A stretch of 64,000 bases of DNA from Chondrilla cf. caribensis. Lineage: Eukaryota > Porifera > Demospongiae > Chondrillida > Chondrillidae. The notes beneath the pieces are model-generated. The model ran no database searches. It saw only the letters and a list, made by a program, of their open reading frames with translations, and was not told where the DNA came from. The translations under genes were made by a program, and so were the position numbers. Positions 11,395-46,927 of the stretch are shown piece by piece. Position 1 is the stretch's first letter; every line of letters begins with the position of its first letter. The stretch lies in NCBI GenBank assembly GCA_964020155.1, contig OZ026554.1, positions 1,450,247 through 1,514,246 of the forward strand. The letters run 5' to 3'.

Positions 11395-12077
11395 TACAAG
11401 GGCGCGGAAGACATTTGTTACAAAAATGGCGGCTCTATAAACGGAAGTGGAATAGATAAAAATCTAAACGCTTTGATAGTTATTCTCTCTGTCAACAATG
11501 CCCAAGTGACAAATAATGCCAATTAGGATACAAACAGTAAGGTTTTAGTTATGTAATCACTTTTTACTGAGAATTTAAATAAAAAATAGCTAAAGTAGAA
11601 CGGGGTATTTCCAGCCACTCTTCGTAGTCAACGATTTCGCTCCAGGAGAGCTCTTGAAGTAGTAAACGAAAAACAACCTAACGATAGCCACTGACGCTAC
11701 TACATATATACTCATTCACAGAGAAAAACAGCCGCTCGCTTGTTGATAAAATAAACTTTTTAAAATACCACTGTAAAATCCCGGAATTTGCAGTTAACGG
11801 GGTGTTTCCGGTCAATAGCTGAAATTCAGATCTACGTTGACCGTAGAGACGCAGATATTACTGCCTTTCGCTCCTGACACTTTTTCGTGCTCTGCTTTCT
11901 CTTTTTCCGAGACATTTTAAGATACGCGCGTTATCGCTTGTTTCAACTCAACAATAGTTCTATTATTATAATTTTATAATTATTAATAAGAATTATAATA
12001 TAAATAAAAAATAATAATTGAGCAACTTAAGAATTACTAAATTACACGAAGAATATAACATCCAATCATGATCTATG

Positions 12078-12383
12078 TTAAAGGATGTTTCCCTCCGCCA
12101 TTGCCAGAGAGATAGGTTCTGTGTGGATGTTTTGATGGGCAGGTGTTCTGGTTCCTCTGATGGCAGTGATGGCAGACCTCAAAAGGCTAAAGGATAGACG
12201 GCATCTTAGCCATTTCATGATTTCTGCGTGGAGGTGGGCTCTCTTGTGGGATATCAATGATGCCAACCACTTGTATGCTACAGTTGTACTTGGACCCATT
12301 CCTCCTGTGGCTGCAAAAACAAGGGGAAAAAATGATCCGTGTTTTACTTCTCGAACTTGCTGGTCGTAGCATCTGCACTTCAC
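12078..12383 (-). pseudogene. C-terminal tail of RT retroelement (unit 2)
   Basis: Copy of the 6867-7166 fragment with the same ATGGMG...KWLASLI and WLRCRLSFSLLRSAI blocks. The same truncation point shows it was duplicated with the unit and is not a separate insertion. Confidence 0.7.
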
Positions 12384-13744
12384 TTGTTCATGTTTGCAAT
12401 AGACAGATTTGAGATGAACATGTGAAAGTTGTTAGACATGTTGGTTGTATTTCTTTATAGTTGTAGGACTAATATATTGTTTAACACGTCTATAGTGATA
12501 TTCAAACAATTCTTTTCACAAATTAATCATTCAGCGTGCAACATTTCACCCATCACGGGCTTCTTCGGGCACATGTAATACTATATAATACATATACATA
12601 TATATATATATATATATATACAATATAATACTAATATTATATGTGCCTGAAGAAGCCCGTGATGTGTTATACTAAAAGTAGGCATCCAAAGTCGCGCCTG
12701 GATCAATGAATGACTAGGATTCGTAATGGCAGCGTTCCATACGCACTACCGTGAGCATGCACACTTTGGTTACTCGGGCAAGCAATCAGCAGCTGTCCCA
12801 AATTCCCTGTGACACCAGGGCTTTTGGTGTGCTTCTCATTCGACCACGAAGCCCCCAGATTATAAATGTCTCGTGTATAGCAAAAATAGACTAATTATAG
12901 TGGTCATAAGTAGTGGCAACGTCTGACCATAGATACTCTATACCTATGGTCTGACTTGAGACACATTGTCCAATACTACGTACATGCACTGGACGTGCTC
13001 TGTCTGATCCCATCACTTTCTACCTGCACCCGGCCTAGGCCTGTTTGAATCAGTCAAAAATGAAGGAAAGGTCGAGATAGTAACTGATGATCATTGACAT
13101 AGTAGTTAAATATCAAATAATCCATTTAAAACTGCTATACAAACCACTGCGTGTTGGTCTTAAAATGCACTTCCTATCTTCTTCAAAAACCTTCAATCAA
13201 GTCTTCCAACCAGTGCTGTGCACTTACTGGTACAGAAGTGTTACCAACTTCTGCTGTTGAATCTACCATTTCTGAAACAAGGATACATTGTCAATTACAG
13301 TAAATACATAATATACTATTGCTATTAATGCATATATACACTTTTGTATGTTCATTCCAATTTGGAGGGGCTATTGACCACTAAGTTCACATTTCGTTAT
13401 TGTGGTTACCACAGGCTGCCCTGTGTCCACACCCAACTTATCAACACATATATATGTAATTCATGCACACCCTTCTAGGTATGCTACTTATTATAATACG
13501 TACATAGGCCTCGTGATAACCAGCCAAAATATGCCAAATTTCATTGCAGCTGATCACCACGACCACTCTGGTGTCCACATGATGCAGCATAGCATGGATA
13601 CCGATGCATGTATACCCTCCTGGGGTTTGTATGGACCTAGTGGTGACACAGAACTGATGTGTTTTTTCCCAGTCACATAAGCTCCCCAGTGTCCATATGA
13701 TACACATAATAATATACATATAAAGTATATGCATTAATATTTAG

Positions 13745-13952
13745 TGGTTAAGACATGGGCACAAGGGCATTATGACATATAAATACTGAGTCCCAAGCTA
13801 GGGCGAGTGTATTTTATATGTCATAATGCCCGAGTGTCCATGTCTTAACCATTATAGCATCCGTTGCTAACGCTTTATACTGTTGCTAGCGCTTTATACA
13901 TTATAAAATCGCTGTATAATAGTACTGTTTCTATGGTAATGGATGCTATATT
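13745..13952. mobile_element. Foldback element specific to unit 2
   Basis: About 208 bp absent from the matching place in unit 1 (near 8500). The first half is a hairpin: tggttaagacatgggcac with gggcattatgacatata at 13745-13786 is mirrored at 13811-13852. The second half is bounded by tagcatcc (13855) and ggatgcta (13948). No coding capacity. It inserted after the segmental duplication. Confidence 0.65.
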
Positions 13953-14532
13953 ATATTAATGCATATACTTTATAGGTATATTCCAATATGGAGGTGCTTT
14001 AGACCTCATGGTGCATGACTGGCCAGGTGAGGAGAAACTGGTTATTATACAACCTACGTATAATTGTAAACAGACATATAGTGTAACTTTCTTCTGAATT
14101 AAGAAGTTAGGATAGACCTAATTGTGGCAGTTGTGAGTAGAAATTAGGAATTAGGCACACTGTAAGAACACTTGACAATGTGGAAACATTCCACTATTAA
14201 TGGTGGATTGGATGAATGTGTCATCACCTGCATGCTCAAATAGTGTCATGGTTGTTATTGGTGAAGAGACGAAATGAATGCAACAAAGTGCAGTATGGCA
14301 AGAATGTGCATACTTTGTTCGTGACAGGGGGAGGTGGTGGTGCATTAGGTCTACAAATGTGCATGTATATACGTATACAAACAAATATACACATATTTAC
14401 ACTACCTACCACAACAATTCTTGAGCATATGGTGATACATACAATTCATCTAATCCACCAATAATGGTGGAATATTTCCACCAGTGTTTTTACAGTGTAC
14501 GCCGAATGGAAATTCGTTCTTTTGCAGAAATA

Positions 14533-15959
14533 GGATAGGATAGGATAGGATAGCTTATTTAAACAGGGTAAGCCTTTAGCCAATGGCTACTATTCTAGGC
14601 ACCCTGTGAACAGCACAGTACAAAAAGAAGGAAAAAATGATATAAAGTGGAATGTAGATACACAAATACGATAATGAATTAAAATAATGAATAAATAAAT
14701 GAATAAATAAATAAATAAATAAATAAAATAAAATAAAATAAAAAAATCCAAAAAATGCGGTAGGATTATTAGAATGAAAAATAATTTTAATTTACATGCA
14801 GGCAATATTAGACATGCAGTACATGCAAATAAGAGTTTGATCATGCATTAGGGTTTAAATAATAAAAAGTAGCTCTTGAAAAGTCACTTAGTCTCGGGGA
14901 ATCTCTGACAGACTGAGGTAATGAGCGCCATAGTGATGCACCAGTGAACGAGAATGACCGTTGTCCATAGCAGGTCCTAACTGATGGAATGTTAGCAAGG
15001 TTTTTTGTTCGTGTGTTGTGATGGTGGTTAGGACAACAGAAGAGGGATGATAAATAGGCTGGTGCAAGTGAGTGGTGGCATTTGTAAACAAGTTCAGCAA
15101 GATGGAGCTTCCTACGAATGCTGAGTGACGTAAGACCAAGATCATTCCAGAGGGTGGAAGAGGTAGAGAAACGAGGACGGTTTAGGGCAAGTCGACAAGC
15201 ATAGTTAAAGAGAGATTGAAGACGAGAAGAATCATGTTGGTTGCAATTGTCCCACACTACATCGCAGTAGTCTACTGAGGGCAGAATGTAGGACTTGAGG
15301 TAGAGGACTAAGAGAGGCTTTGGAAGGAACCAAGAGAGACGTCTGAGGAGATTTACAGTACGGGATAGTTTGGCTACAACGTGACTGATGTGGTCAGTCC
15401 AAGTTAGGGTGTCATTTATAATTACACCGAGAAGCTTGAAGGAGGTGACTTGTTCAATTTGAGTGCCAGAAAGGTGTATTTGGAGAGGTGGAGGAGTGAC
15501 TCTGGCTCTGGAGGAGCGAATTAGCATACACTTGGTTTTGTTTACATTCAGGTTCAGTCCGTTGTTTGTCATCCATTCATATGTAAGATCCAGACAGGAT
15601 TGAAGAGACCTGCGCAGAAGGTTACAGTCACTTCCAGTAACAAAGATGGTAGTATCATCAGCAAACAATACAGTGCAACCTGGAGGAAGAACATTGGGGA
15701 GATCATTTATGAAAGCTGAAAAGAGAGTGGGGCCAAGCACAGAGCCTTGAGGGACACCGGAGGAAGTGAAACCAGGCGAAGACAGGGAGTCTGACACACT
15801 AGTGATTAATGAGCGACCAGAGAGGTAGGACTGGAACCAAGCAACACTGGAAGCATTAAGCCCGAGAGAGTATAGTTTGGATAGCAGAAGTGGGTGATTT
15901 ACTGTGTCAAAGGCCTTACTTACATCGAGAAAAAGAACACCAATATACTTTTTCTGGTC
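14533..15959 (-). mobile_element. 5'-truncated CR1-like LINE, RT plus C-terminus
   Basis: A non-LTR retrotransposon 3' part, with its open frame from about 15959 down to 14841. RT motifs are in order: FLDVSKAFDTV, SSGVPQGSVLGP, FADDTTIF (catalytic pair) and FKLLGV, then the CR1/Jockey-type C-terminal segment with YACRLALNRPR and LWNDLGLTSL. The 3' end is a (TATCC)n tail, read as taggatagg on the + strand at 14531-14552. gaaata flanks both sides (14527-14532 and 15960-15965), a short target-site duplication. Unit 1 has the undisturbed site (9083-9123), so the ends are certain. The frame is intact but 5'-truncated: no endonuclease domain or ORF1. The open frame runs into host DNA up to 16004, which is not part of the element. 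Confidence 0.88.
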
Positions 15960-16853
15960 GAAATATGTTCTTTGACATGTGGAATTGAAAATTTTGACAT
16001 TCAATTCTGTTCAACTCTTGGTCTATGGTCCAGTAACAAATCCCTCTAGCTGCTCACGATACTTTTGTAAGTGCTTGCCGTCTTCCTCGACGACTTTGGA
16101 TAGATGTAGGAACAGGAGTAGATGTAAGAGGCTCGTTTTCAGTCTCAAAGTCGTTGGATATATCACCAATCACTGTCACAATTTTGGACATGAGTTTTCG
16201 CACGCTATATAAACCGAGACAAAAGTGTTTCGTTCTCTTCAAAAAAGCATGAATTAATGTGTGCTGTTTACAATGAAACCACAGATCTACAGGGCTTCAG
16301 ATAGAGGCATGGAATATCTTGATATGACTTGTTGGTTCGAAAAGCCAACTAGCTAGGTACAGCTATAAGGGAAAATTGTGTGGCTACAGTTTCGACAGTA
16401 ATATACAGCGTGTCTACAGTGTGCACTGTTAGGTCTTATGATAGGAGGATCTACTAAAACATCGATCGCACACAGAATGACATGCATAGTATTTCGTAAT
16501 AATATTATTAATAACACTATCCTCATAAGATAATTATTATTACACACATCTATAGCACTACAATGAAATCACACTTAAACATCTACTGCAATAAAATAGT
16601 TCACATGAAGAAACTGATTAAGTGAAACATACGTATCACTATTCAGAAGTTCTTCTTAGCACAATCACGGATTGATTCATTCATGCACAAGATGGACCTT
16701 TTATGAAGTTGTGTCCAGTCCTGGACTGAATGGTACAAGTGACCTTAACTTAAGTATGACCAAAAACTAGCATACAAAGTGAAAATTATAATTATTTTGA
16801 TAAATTGGTTATACATGGTTAGTATTTGAAATGTAGAGTTGAAACAGATCCTT

Positions 16854-17795
16854 TCATTGAGCTGTGTTGAAATCAGCCATTTCACTATAAAGTTCAGGAT
16901 AATGTTTCCTATATCTCTGGATGCAATAAGGCCCATACTTGAAGGGTTTCACCTCTCCTTCAACTGGAAATTCAGCTTTATAGGAGGGCTCAAAAAAGAA
17001 TATGGATGATAAGCGACCACCTTCCACAGTTTTAACACGGTGGACAGTGCCTTTAAAGCGTCCTGCAGTGATCTTTGTCAGGACCAGGCTAATGAGCATG
17101 ATTAAGGATCCCGGACGTGGTTCCACGTCTAGCCAAGTGCCATCTTCCTTTTGAATCTCCAGACCATGATAGGAAAATAGGCCCACCAATGTGCAGATAC
17201 CTGTATCAGTGTGAGCTTGCATTGACAAGCCACTTTCAGCTTCAAAGTAGGGATAATTCGTCAAAGCTAGATTGGAAGTAGGCTTTTGAAGTAATACGTC
17301 AACAAAGGCATTTTCATCCATGCCACATCCTATGGCAAGGATTTTCAGAATGTTCTTCCCAGTCTCGGCCATGGTCTGGTGATACTCAGTGACAGTTTTA
17401 CGGAAGTGCGCACCAGAGCCTTCTTCGTTTGGCCACTGGTTGGGTTCATAGAGGGGATTACCAGTCAGAACGTCGGGATCGTCTTCCGGAAGCTCTTCTC
17501 CTATTTCGAACCATTCCCTGTAGCTTTTTTGGGAGACATCGTAAGGTGCATATCCTCTATGCACGTTCTTGGATTCACGATTCCATCTTTTCGTGCCCAA
17601 AAGTAATTTTTCTTCCAGCGGGAGGGAGAAGAGCCATTTGGCACTTTTTAGTAGTAGCTCCTCTTTTTCTTTGTTGTAACCTGGGACGTTGTCGAGATAG
17701 ACGCATCCAACAGTCTCTATAGCTCTTATCAGGTTCTTAGCAGTGTTTTCACGATTGGGATCAGATAGATCGATTATGGGCAGAGTGGCGGCCAT
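16854..17795 (-). CDS. 2OG-Fe(II) oxygenase, isopenicillin N synthase-like, copy 3
   Basis: Intronless, 313 aa, with the same catalytic set as copy 2 (AHTDTG, GTVHRV, GGRLSS). It differs from copy 2 at scattered positions, for example ASYDVSQN to APYDVSQK, QMEDG to QKEDG and LIGLV to LISLV. The active-site residues are unchanged and the frame is open, which suggests continuing selection or a recent duplication. The frame is open upstream to 17843, but the conserved ATG at 17795 is preferred. A separate biochemical role for the copies cannot be judged from sequence. Confidence 0.86.
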   Translation of the reverse strand: MAATLPIIDLSDPNRENTAKNLIRAIETVGCVYLDNVPGYNKEKEELLLKSAKWLFSLPLEEKLLLGTKRWNRESKNVHRGYAPYDVSQKSYREWFEIGEELPEDDPDVLTGNPLYEPNQWPNEEGSGAHFRKTVTEYHQTMAETGKNILKILAIGCGMDENAFVDVLLQKPTSNLALTNYPYFEAESGLSMQAHTDTGICTLVGLFSYHGLEIQKEDGTWLDVEPRPGSLIMLISLVLTKITAGRFKGTVHRVKTVEGGRLSSIFFFEPSYKAEFPVEGEVKPFKYGPYCIQRYRKHYPELYSEMADFNTAQ

Positions 17796-18129
17796 GTCTC
17801 GTGCACAAAATACCCGCGGTATAGAATCTGTAAGGCGATCCACAAGAGGACGAAACTTCTATTGACTAGATTGCCTTTAGTACGACTTTCGTGACAGTTC
17901 CGACGTCCACACAATAATTGTGGAAAGGTGGGAAGAATTGACCTTTTAATGCAGAGGTGTCAATTTTGGAAAAGTGGGAGGCCCGGTGTTCGTACCCAGC
18001 CGTGTACCCCCCCCCTTGTATGAAGTACCCCCCCGGGGACTTTTCTCCGCCCAATAAAACGATAAAATGGCAGATCAAGGGTCGGGCTACGCCAGACTAA
18101 CTATCGTATGAGGCCGGGCGCAGATATGG

Positions 18130-19867
18130 TTGTCAAACCCGAGGTCCGTTTGTACGCGAAGTCAAATAATACAGTATGCAGTGAAACCTCCGTTTGGGAC
18201 CTTTTCGAGACGATCGAGGCGATTTTTCAAACACGCAGACGTTTCTTTCTTTGGGATGCCGTGCCATTTTGATCGACTGCCAATTCTGGTACTGGCGGAA
18301 TTGATCCCCTTCGAACCGTTCGACAGACACAAGAAGCATTCTTCTAGAACTAGAAAGACGCGGGGACACTCGGGACATCTTCTAAAAGGCGGGAAACGAC
18401 GGGGGGACCAGGGTCCTTTTTCGGCGAGTCGGGCGTTATATCTTACGTGTTAAAACATCTATCTCTCATTATTTTGACCATTCTAAAACTGTTACATGGT
18501 TTCTTAGACCACATGTACATGTTTTTGAACCTTTTGTGTCTGAATGATTCTCTTGTGGAACAAGGAATCTCGAAATACTTGTCAATGCCGTATGCGGGTC
18601 TCACACATAGTGGTGATCACCTAAGCAATTTGAGATTTCTTTGCTGGTCACCATGGGCTACCTAGTGCCCATGCCTAACTCACCAACACAATTTCGTAAT
18701 CATTCTGATTGTCCTGAGTGTGCTATAAGCCTCGTGGTGACAAGCCCAAAAAATGTCAATTTTTGGTCTTGTCACCACGGCCTCTCCTGTGTACACGTAA
18801 TGCATCATAGCTCAAATCCAAATGCACAGACACACTCCTTGACCTGGTAGCTACCTTCTGATAGCAAAAAGTTGCATTTTGATTTTGACATTCGACGATT
18901 TTCACATAGAAACGCAAGGTAACGTTGTCGAAACGCATACATCAACTGCTATTGTTCCTGTACTTCAACTTGGGCACATCTGCTGCTAAATGGGACAGAC
19001 ACTATGTGCAGATGCTGATGTATACACCTGACTGGGGCAAGCTGCAGCTGTCTAACACAGTGGGATGACATCAATGCATTTTGATGTACACACTTATCAA
19101 CATTTGGTATATATTTCTTCCTATAATACGTTTGGAGTAGGGAGTAAGTTAAGGTAGGGTTAGGGTTTTATATTTACGCATTGACTCATTTTGATGCTGC
19201 AGTGTAATACATCTATAAAAGCATTATCATCCTTCAATACAACACAGACATCTCTGTGCTGCAACATGGAATAAACATGTTGTTACTACTGCAACTACTG
19301 CTCAGCAGCAGAACCCGGCACACTGCATGTACTTAGCCACCCTATCAGACACTTATGGATATGCTGGCATTTCCATAATCACCTGAATAGAGCATGCATG
19401 CTGCAGACATCAGTCAGTGCCTGTGTGTACGTTTTCAATGCCAGCTACTGTGCATCTATGCTGACCCCTGCTAACAGGGCGAGCTTAGGCGAGCCCCTTC
19501 AGACTCTGTCTGAACTAGTCCCGTGCGTGTATATTGTTCAAGTTAAAAAAAACCTCGTGGGGCTGTTGAAGTTATTTACGCTCGTCCGATATAATATGTA
19601 TTCCCAAGCGTAACCGCAACAATGAATTTATATTGTAATTTATATTGCGCGAGAAGATGGCCGATTTCGAAACGCGGAGAATTGGAAATTGGCTGGAATT
19701 CGAGCGCAACGGCTTCGCCTAATGTAATAATTTCAGCGAAGGTTCTTTTAAACCTAAGAAAGTCACCTAAGTAAGTCGAGTGTGGGGAAGGCAGTTTTTA
19801 AACTCGAATTACTTGTTTTCACGGTCCTGAGAAGTATCTAAAAAAGATCAGTTGAGTAAGAAAGTAC
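18130..19867. other. Decayed spacer of unit 3
   Basis: No gene recognised. It holds the left stub of the MITE (about 18178), a diverged copy of the shared spacer (18640-18840) and a dispersed-element fragment at about 19603-19815. Open frames here are not conserved elsewhere in the array. Confidence 0.5.
19603..19815. repeat. Dispersed-element fragment, related to 38501-39073
   Basis: Matches the interior of the element at 38501-39073 (blocks gtaaccgcaacaatgaattt, gatttcgaa, gaaggttctt, aactcgaattacttg). The terminal repeats are missing, so it is a truncated copy of the same family. Confidence 0.6.
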
Positions 19868-20084
19868 TACAACATCGATCACACACAGAATGGCAGGCAT
19901 AGTATTCAATATTAATATAATAGCACTATCCTCATAAGATAATTATTATTACATACATCTATATTACTACAATGAAATCACACTTAAACATCTACTGCAA
20001 TAAAATAGTTCACATGGAGAAACCTATTAAGTGAAAAATCACTATTCAGAAGTTCTTCTTAGCACAATCACGGAATACTGTCAG

Positions 20085-24080
<3,996 letters not shown>

Positions 24081-24310
24081 TTTAAGGTCCTCGAATTCGT
24101 CGAACCGTATTAACAACGAACAGTATTAGTAATATAGCCTATCATTACGTATAAATGGTCAACATTAGAGTTATGAGTCGTAAAATGGCCGTCTAGTGGA
24201 TTCAAAGGGTCTTGTTGAATCTCTCTAATCTTGAGCAGTAGTGGCTTCTTTGGAAAGCTTTGTGTATTTATCATATTTTAAAATAGCTGTTTTGTCTTGC
24301 TGCGTTAACG
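24081..24310. promoter_or_regulatory. Divergent NTF2 / LSM14 promoter
   Basis: Only 230 bp separate the NTF2 ATG (- strand, 24080) and the LSM14 ATG (+ strand, 24311), so both promoters and 5' UTRs must lie here. A TATA-like ataaat is near 24151. No further elements are assigned. Confidence 0.6.
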
Positions 24311-28387
<4,077 letters not shown>

Positions 28388-28940
28388 TGCATCACATGCG
28401 ATGTCAACTGTACATGTTTGTGTAGCTACCTCAGGTCCAAACACTACATAAGTGTATACCCATTATGACATTCAAGTACAGCCGTAATGCATGTTAATCA
28501 TTGTAAGGTGAAATGAAAAAGTTGAGTATGTATGCAAAATACAGTACGTCCTTTTCTATTATGGTATTACTGTATCTGTGGGAATTTATAGAATGTGTAT
28601 GTAGACTTTGGAAGATTTGATGATTACAAACTGATTTCTTTGAGTTGATTCTGTAATATTAGAACGAAGCAATTGTGTATCTGCATGAGCATTGATGGTT
28701 ATTGAACTAATGTTGTTTCAATGTGTCGCACTTCAAGATCTGCTGAAGGCAAAGTGTTAATAGCAATTATGTTCACCCTGGTGGTGCATATGAGGTGAAT
28801 ATCACTCTCCGACCATAATAACACAATCAATGCAAAATCTACAATAGCTTGGTCACAGATGGTGATATTTATTGATATTATATGTATGTACAACAAAATT
28901 TAATTATTTTTGTGTAATTAATATTACAATAATTGCATTT

Positions 28941-28946
28941 AATAAA
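28941..28946 (+). promoter_or_regulatory. Polyadenylation signal AATAAA, LSM14
   Basis: Canonical AATAAA 554 nt after the LSM14 stop, in AT-rich sequence before the convergent neighbour. The gap 28388-29143 is otherwise AT-rich UTR/spacer with no gene. Confidence 0.55.
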
Positions 28947-29143
28947 ACATAGCCAACTCTGTGAATGTACCGTATATAAATACATAGATTTTTGAATTTA
29001 TATTATATTTATAATGATAATATTGTGTGCAGAATTATTATAGATATTACAAACTTTACAGTACAGAATTACAAGTATACATATAATAATATAATAATAA
29101 ATAACAATAATAAAATTTAAAAGTATGCAATGCATGCAGTCAT

Positions 29144-30611
29144 TCAATACACGTTCAGAAAGTTGGAGTGATAATCAGTGAATTGGTCATGTGACTGCCA
29201 TGTGACTTCTGTCGGTCTGTTGTTGCCGTTGCCAGTGGAGTCAATGATGTGATGTTGCACAGAGTTCATAGCTTGGTAGGGTTGCTGGTGTTGACTGTAG
29301 TGGTCTGTAGCATGGTGGATGGTACATGTGGACCTCAACCCATAGCAATCCGTCGTTGAAGTGGACATGGGTGGGGAGTAAGTGTTGAGAAAATCGTACC
29401 TCTTCTGAGTAAGCGTCGGACATGATAGTGTACCCACAATGGGATTGTAACCGGCTGGAGGAGGGAATGAAAACAGAGTAGACCTGTTAATTTGTATAAT
29501 ATTGTATTGTCACATAGAACTTAAGTGAAATTGCTACAATACAGTGGAACCCCTCTATTACAAACTTCTGAATTGCAGAAACCTCTATAATAAGGACACC
29601 ATTCTGTGTCCCAGTGTAGTACTGTAGTGTATTGAGTGACCTCTGAATTGAGGACGCCTCTGTAATAAGGACTAAAATCAAGGTCCCATAGTGTCCTTAA
29701 TAGAGAGGTTCCACTGTATTCACAAGTCATATCTATGAATGCTACACTGTTATACATTGGTACCATACAATCTTGATATTCCAGCTCTTGTTGGGAAATG
29801 ATAACATGTTGGATTATGGAGGTTTTCGTGGTGCATCATGGGTTAGGTACAAAAATTTCAAATGTTGTCAAATCATAGATTTCAAGGTGTAAGATGGAAG
29901 CAATTCCATCATAGATAATACAAACCGCATGAGTATGTGCATTGGATGTATAATTGACATGTGTCATGAAAGCTTACCTTCACTGTTAACTGCAGTTTTA
30001 CCAACTCCCATCTTGGTACCTACTGTGGCTGCTACCGGCACACAGAAATCTGGCGATTCACCAGGTACTGTGGGTAAGTCCAGGAAAGGTATGTCCTCAC
30101 AGTCGGGTACTTGAAGTTGGTTGATGAACTGTGGCTGCTGTGGTTTGGCTTTGAGGTAATTCGCCGTACATGGAGATGGCAGTGGTAGGTTTGGGGTGCT
30201 GGTAGGCTCCAGGGCCGAAGATGGAGGGTATGTGAAGATTTGACTCTCCTTTGTAACCATTGAAGAAGAACTGAGTGATAGTGGGCTGAACAAGAGGTCC
30301 TTTCCTTTGAGGCTGCAGCTTTCTTCAGGTTCACTTTGATCCAAGATCCCCGAAAGTGGCGACGACCTCATGACAGTGGTAGCGCTACTACCGTCGTCTT
30401 CATTCATTCCGTACGTTCCCGCGCTGTGACGCTGAAGCGCTCTAGCAAAATGGCTCTCGACTTCGCTGTCAACGTTGTCGTAAAAAGTTCTGATACAACT
30501 GCTGCTACCACTAGAACTCTCAGTGGAAGGAGTGGGACTAGTACTGCTTCTCATCCAGTCCTGTGCTTCGTTCACGACGGGGACACTACTTGTTATAATA
30601 TCTTCAGACAT
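29144..30611 (-). CDS. Vestigial-like (Tondu motif) TEAD cofactor
   Basis: Two exons, 29978-30611 and 29144-29454, joined in phase 1 with a GTAAGC donor; 314 aa from MSEDII. An upstream in-frame ATG at 30644 would add 11 residues. Residues 48-62 contain VDSEVESHFARALQ, which fits the Tondu/TDU consensus (V-x-x-H-F-x-x-x-L) by which Vestigial, VGLL and Tgi proteins bind TEAD/Scalloped. The rest is Ser/Pro-rich and disordered, as in VGLL proteins; the C-terminal exon is rich in His, Tyr and Gln. Only one TDU is visible, whereas vertebrate VGLL4 has two. If right, it would modulate Hippo-pathway transcription in the nucleus. The call rests on one short motif, so it is moderate. Confidence 0.55.
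29542..29716. mobile_element. CAGTGGAACC-type MITE in Vestigial-like intron
   Basis: 175 bp, TA-flanked, with near-perfect ends CAGTGGAACCCCTCTATTA and TTAATAGAGAGGTTCCACTG. No coding content. Likely a non-autonomous pogo/Tigger derivative. Confidence 0.75.
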
Positions 30612-31319
30612 GTTCGATAGTTCACTGTTCCTTTGAAATTTCACCAGAGCAAGTTATATCATATGTGGCCAGCTAGAGAGAAGCACTCGATATTGAGGGA
30701 TGTAACGATAGCTATTTATATACAAACTCGTACAGATAGCACCTTTCTAAGAGTAATTAAGCTTCAAACGTTAAACGTCCCTGCGAACCGTTCCGCGTGT
30801 CCTTGAAGTTGTTTTCCAAACCTTCTTTGTAGTTCGACCTTCAAAGGAATATACACCAGCTAACGAGTCAAAGGATCGACAAAGCCGTCATTAAGGAAGG
30901 TAGCGCTCACACCAAGAAGTCACACAATCAACGCCTCAAAGCGGCAAACACTGATAACTTGTTCTCCCGTTATTCTATGTAGTAATAATTATTAGAAATT
31001 CGTCAACACTACAAGACAACAATATTAACATGCAATTTGTTAATAACAACACTTGCAAGGAGCAATACACAAGCACACGCCACCAGGAGCATACGTACAA
31101 GCACATACCATACATCAGCTACATATACACAAGCACATGCCATCAGGTAGGTACATACAAGCACAAAGTTAAATGTTGATAGAATCTGAAAATGTGAAAA
31201 TGTCAACTTCTAAATGAACGTGATTATGTACAAAATATCCTCGGAATTTAACTTCTGCTTCCAAACGATTTTTTCTTTAACACACATGCAAAAGGAAAGC
31301 CTGCAATGCAATTGCTTGG
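30612..31319. other. Spacer between Vestigial-like and pocket-protein genes
   Basis: Holds the 5' UTR and promoter of the Vestigial-like gene and the 3' UTR of the pocket-protein gene, both on the - strand. No further gene is seen. Confidence 0.55.

Positions 31320-46927
<15,608 letters not shown>

Larger units (their letters stand above)
9841..16690. repeat. Tandem segmental duplication, unit 2
   Basis: Second copy of the array. The oxygenase gene, MITE, RT-element tail, hairpin and spacer keep the same order and orientation as in unit 1. Unit-specific changes are a ~208-bp foldback element (13745-13952), a LINE insertion (14533-15959), a small hairpin insertion near 12928-12956 and an expanded (TA)n at about 12596-12620. 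Confidence 0.85.
16691..20072. repeat. Tandem segmental duplication, unit 3 (degenerate)
   Basis: Keeps the left end with an intact oxygenase and its 5' flank to about 18200, a diverged stretch around 18640-18840 resembling 8169-8380, and the right end at 19868-20072 matching 9602-9830. Middle parts, including the RT-element tail and the hairpin, are lost or replaced. The homology ends at 20072. Confidence 0.75.
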
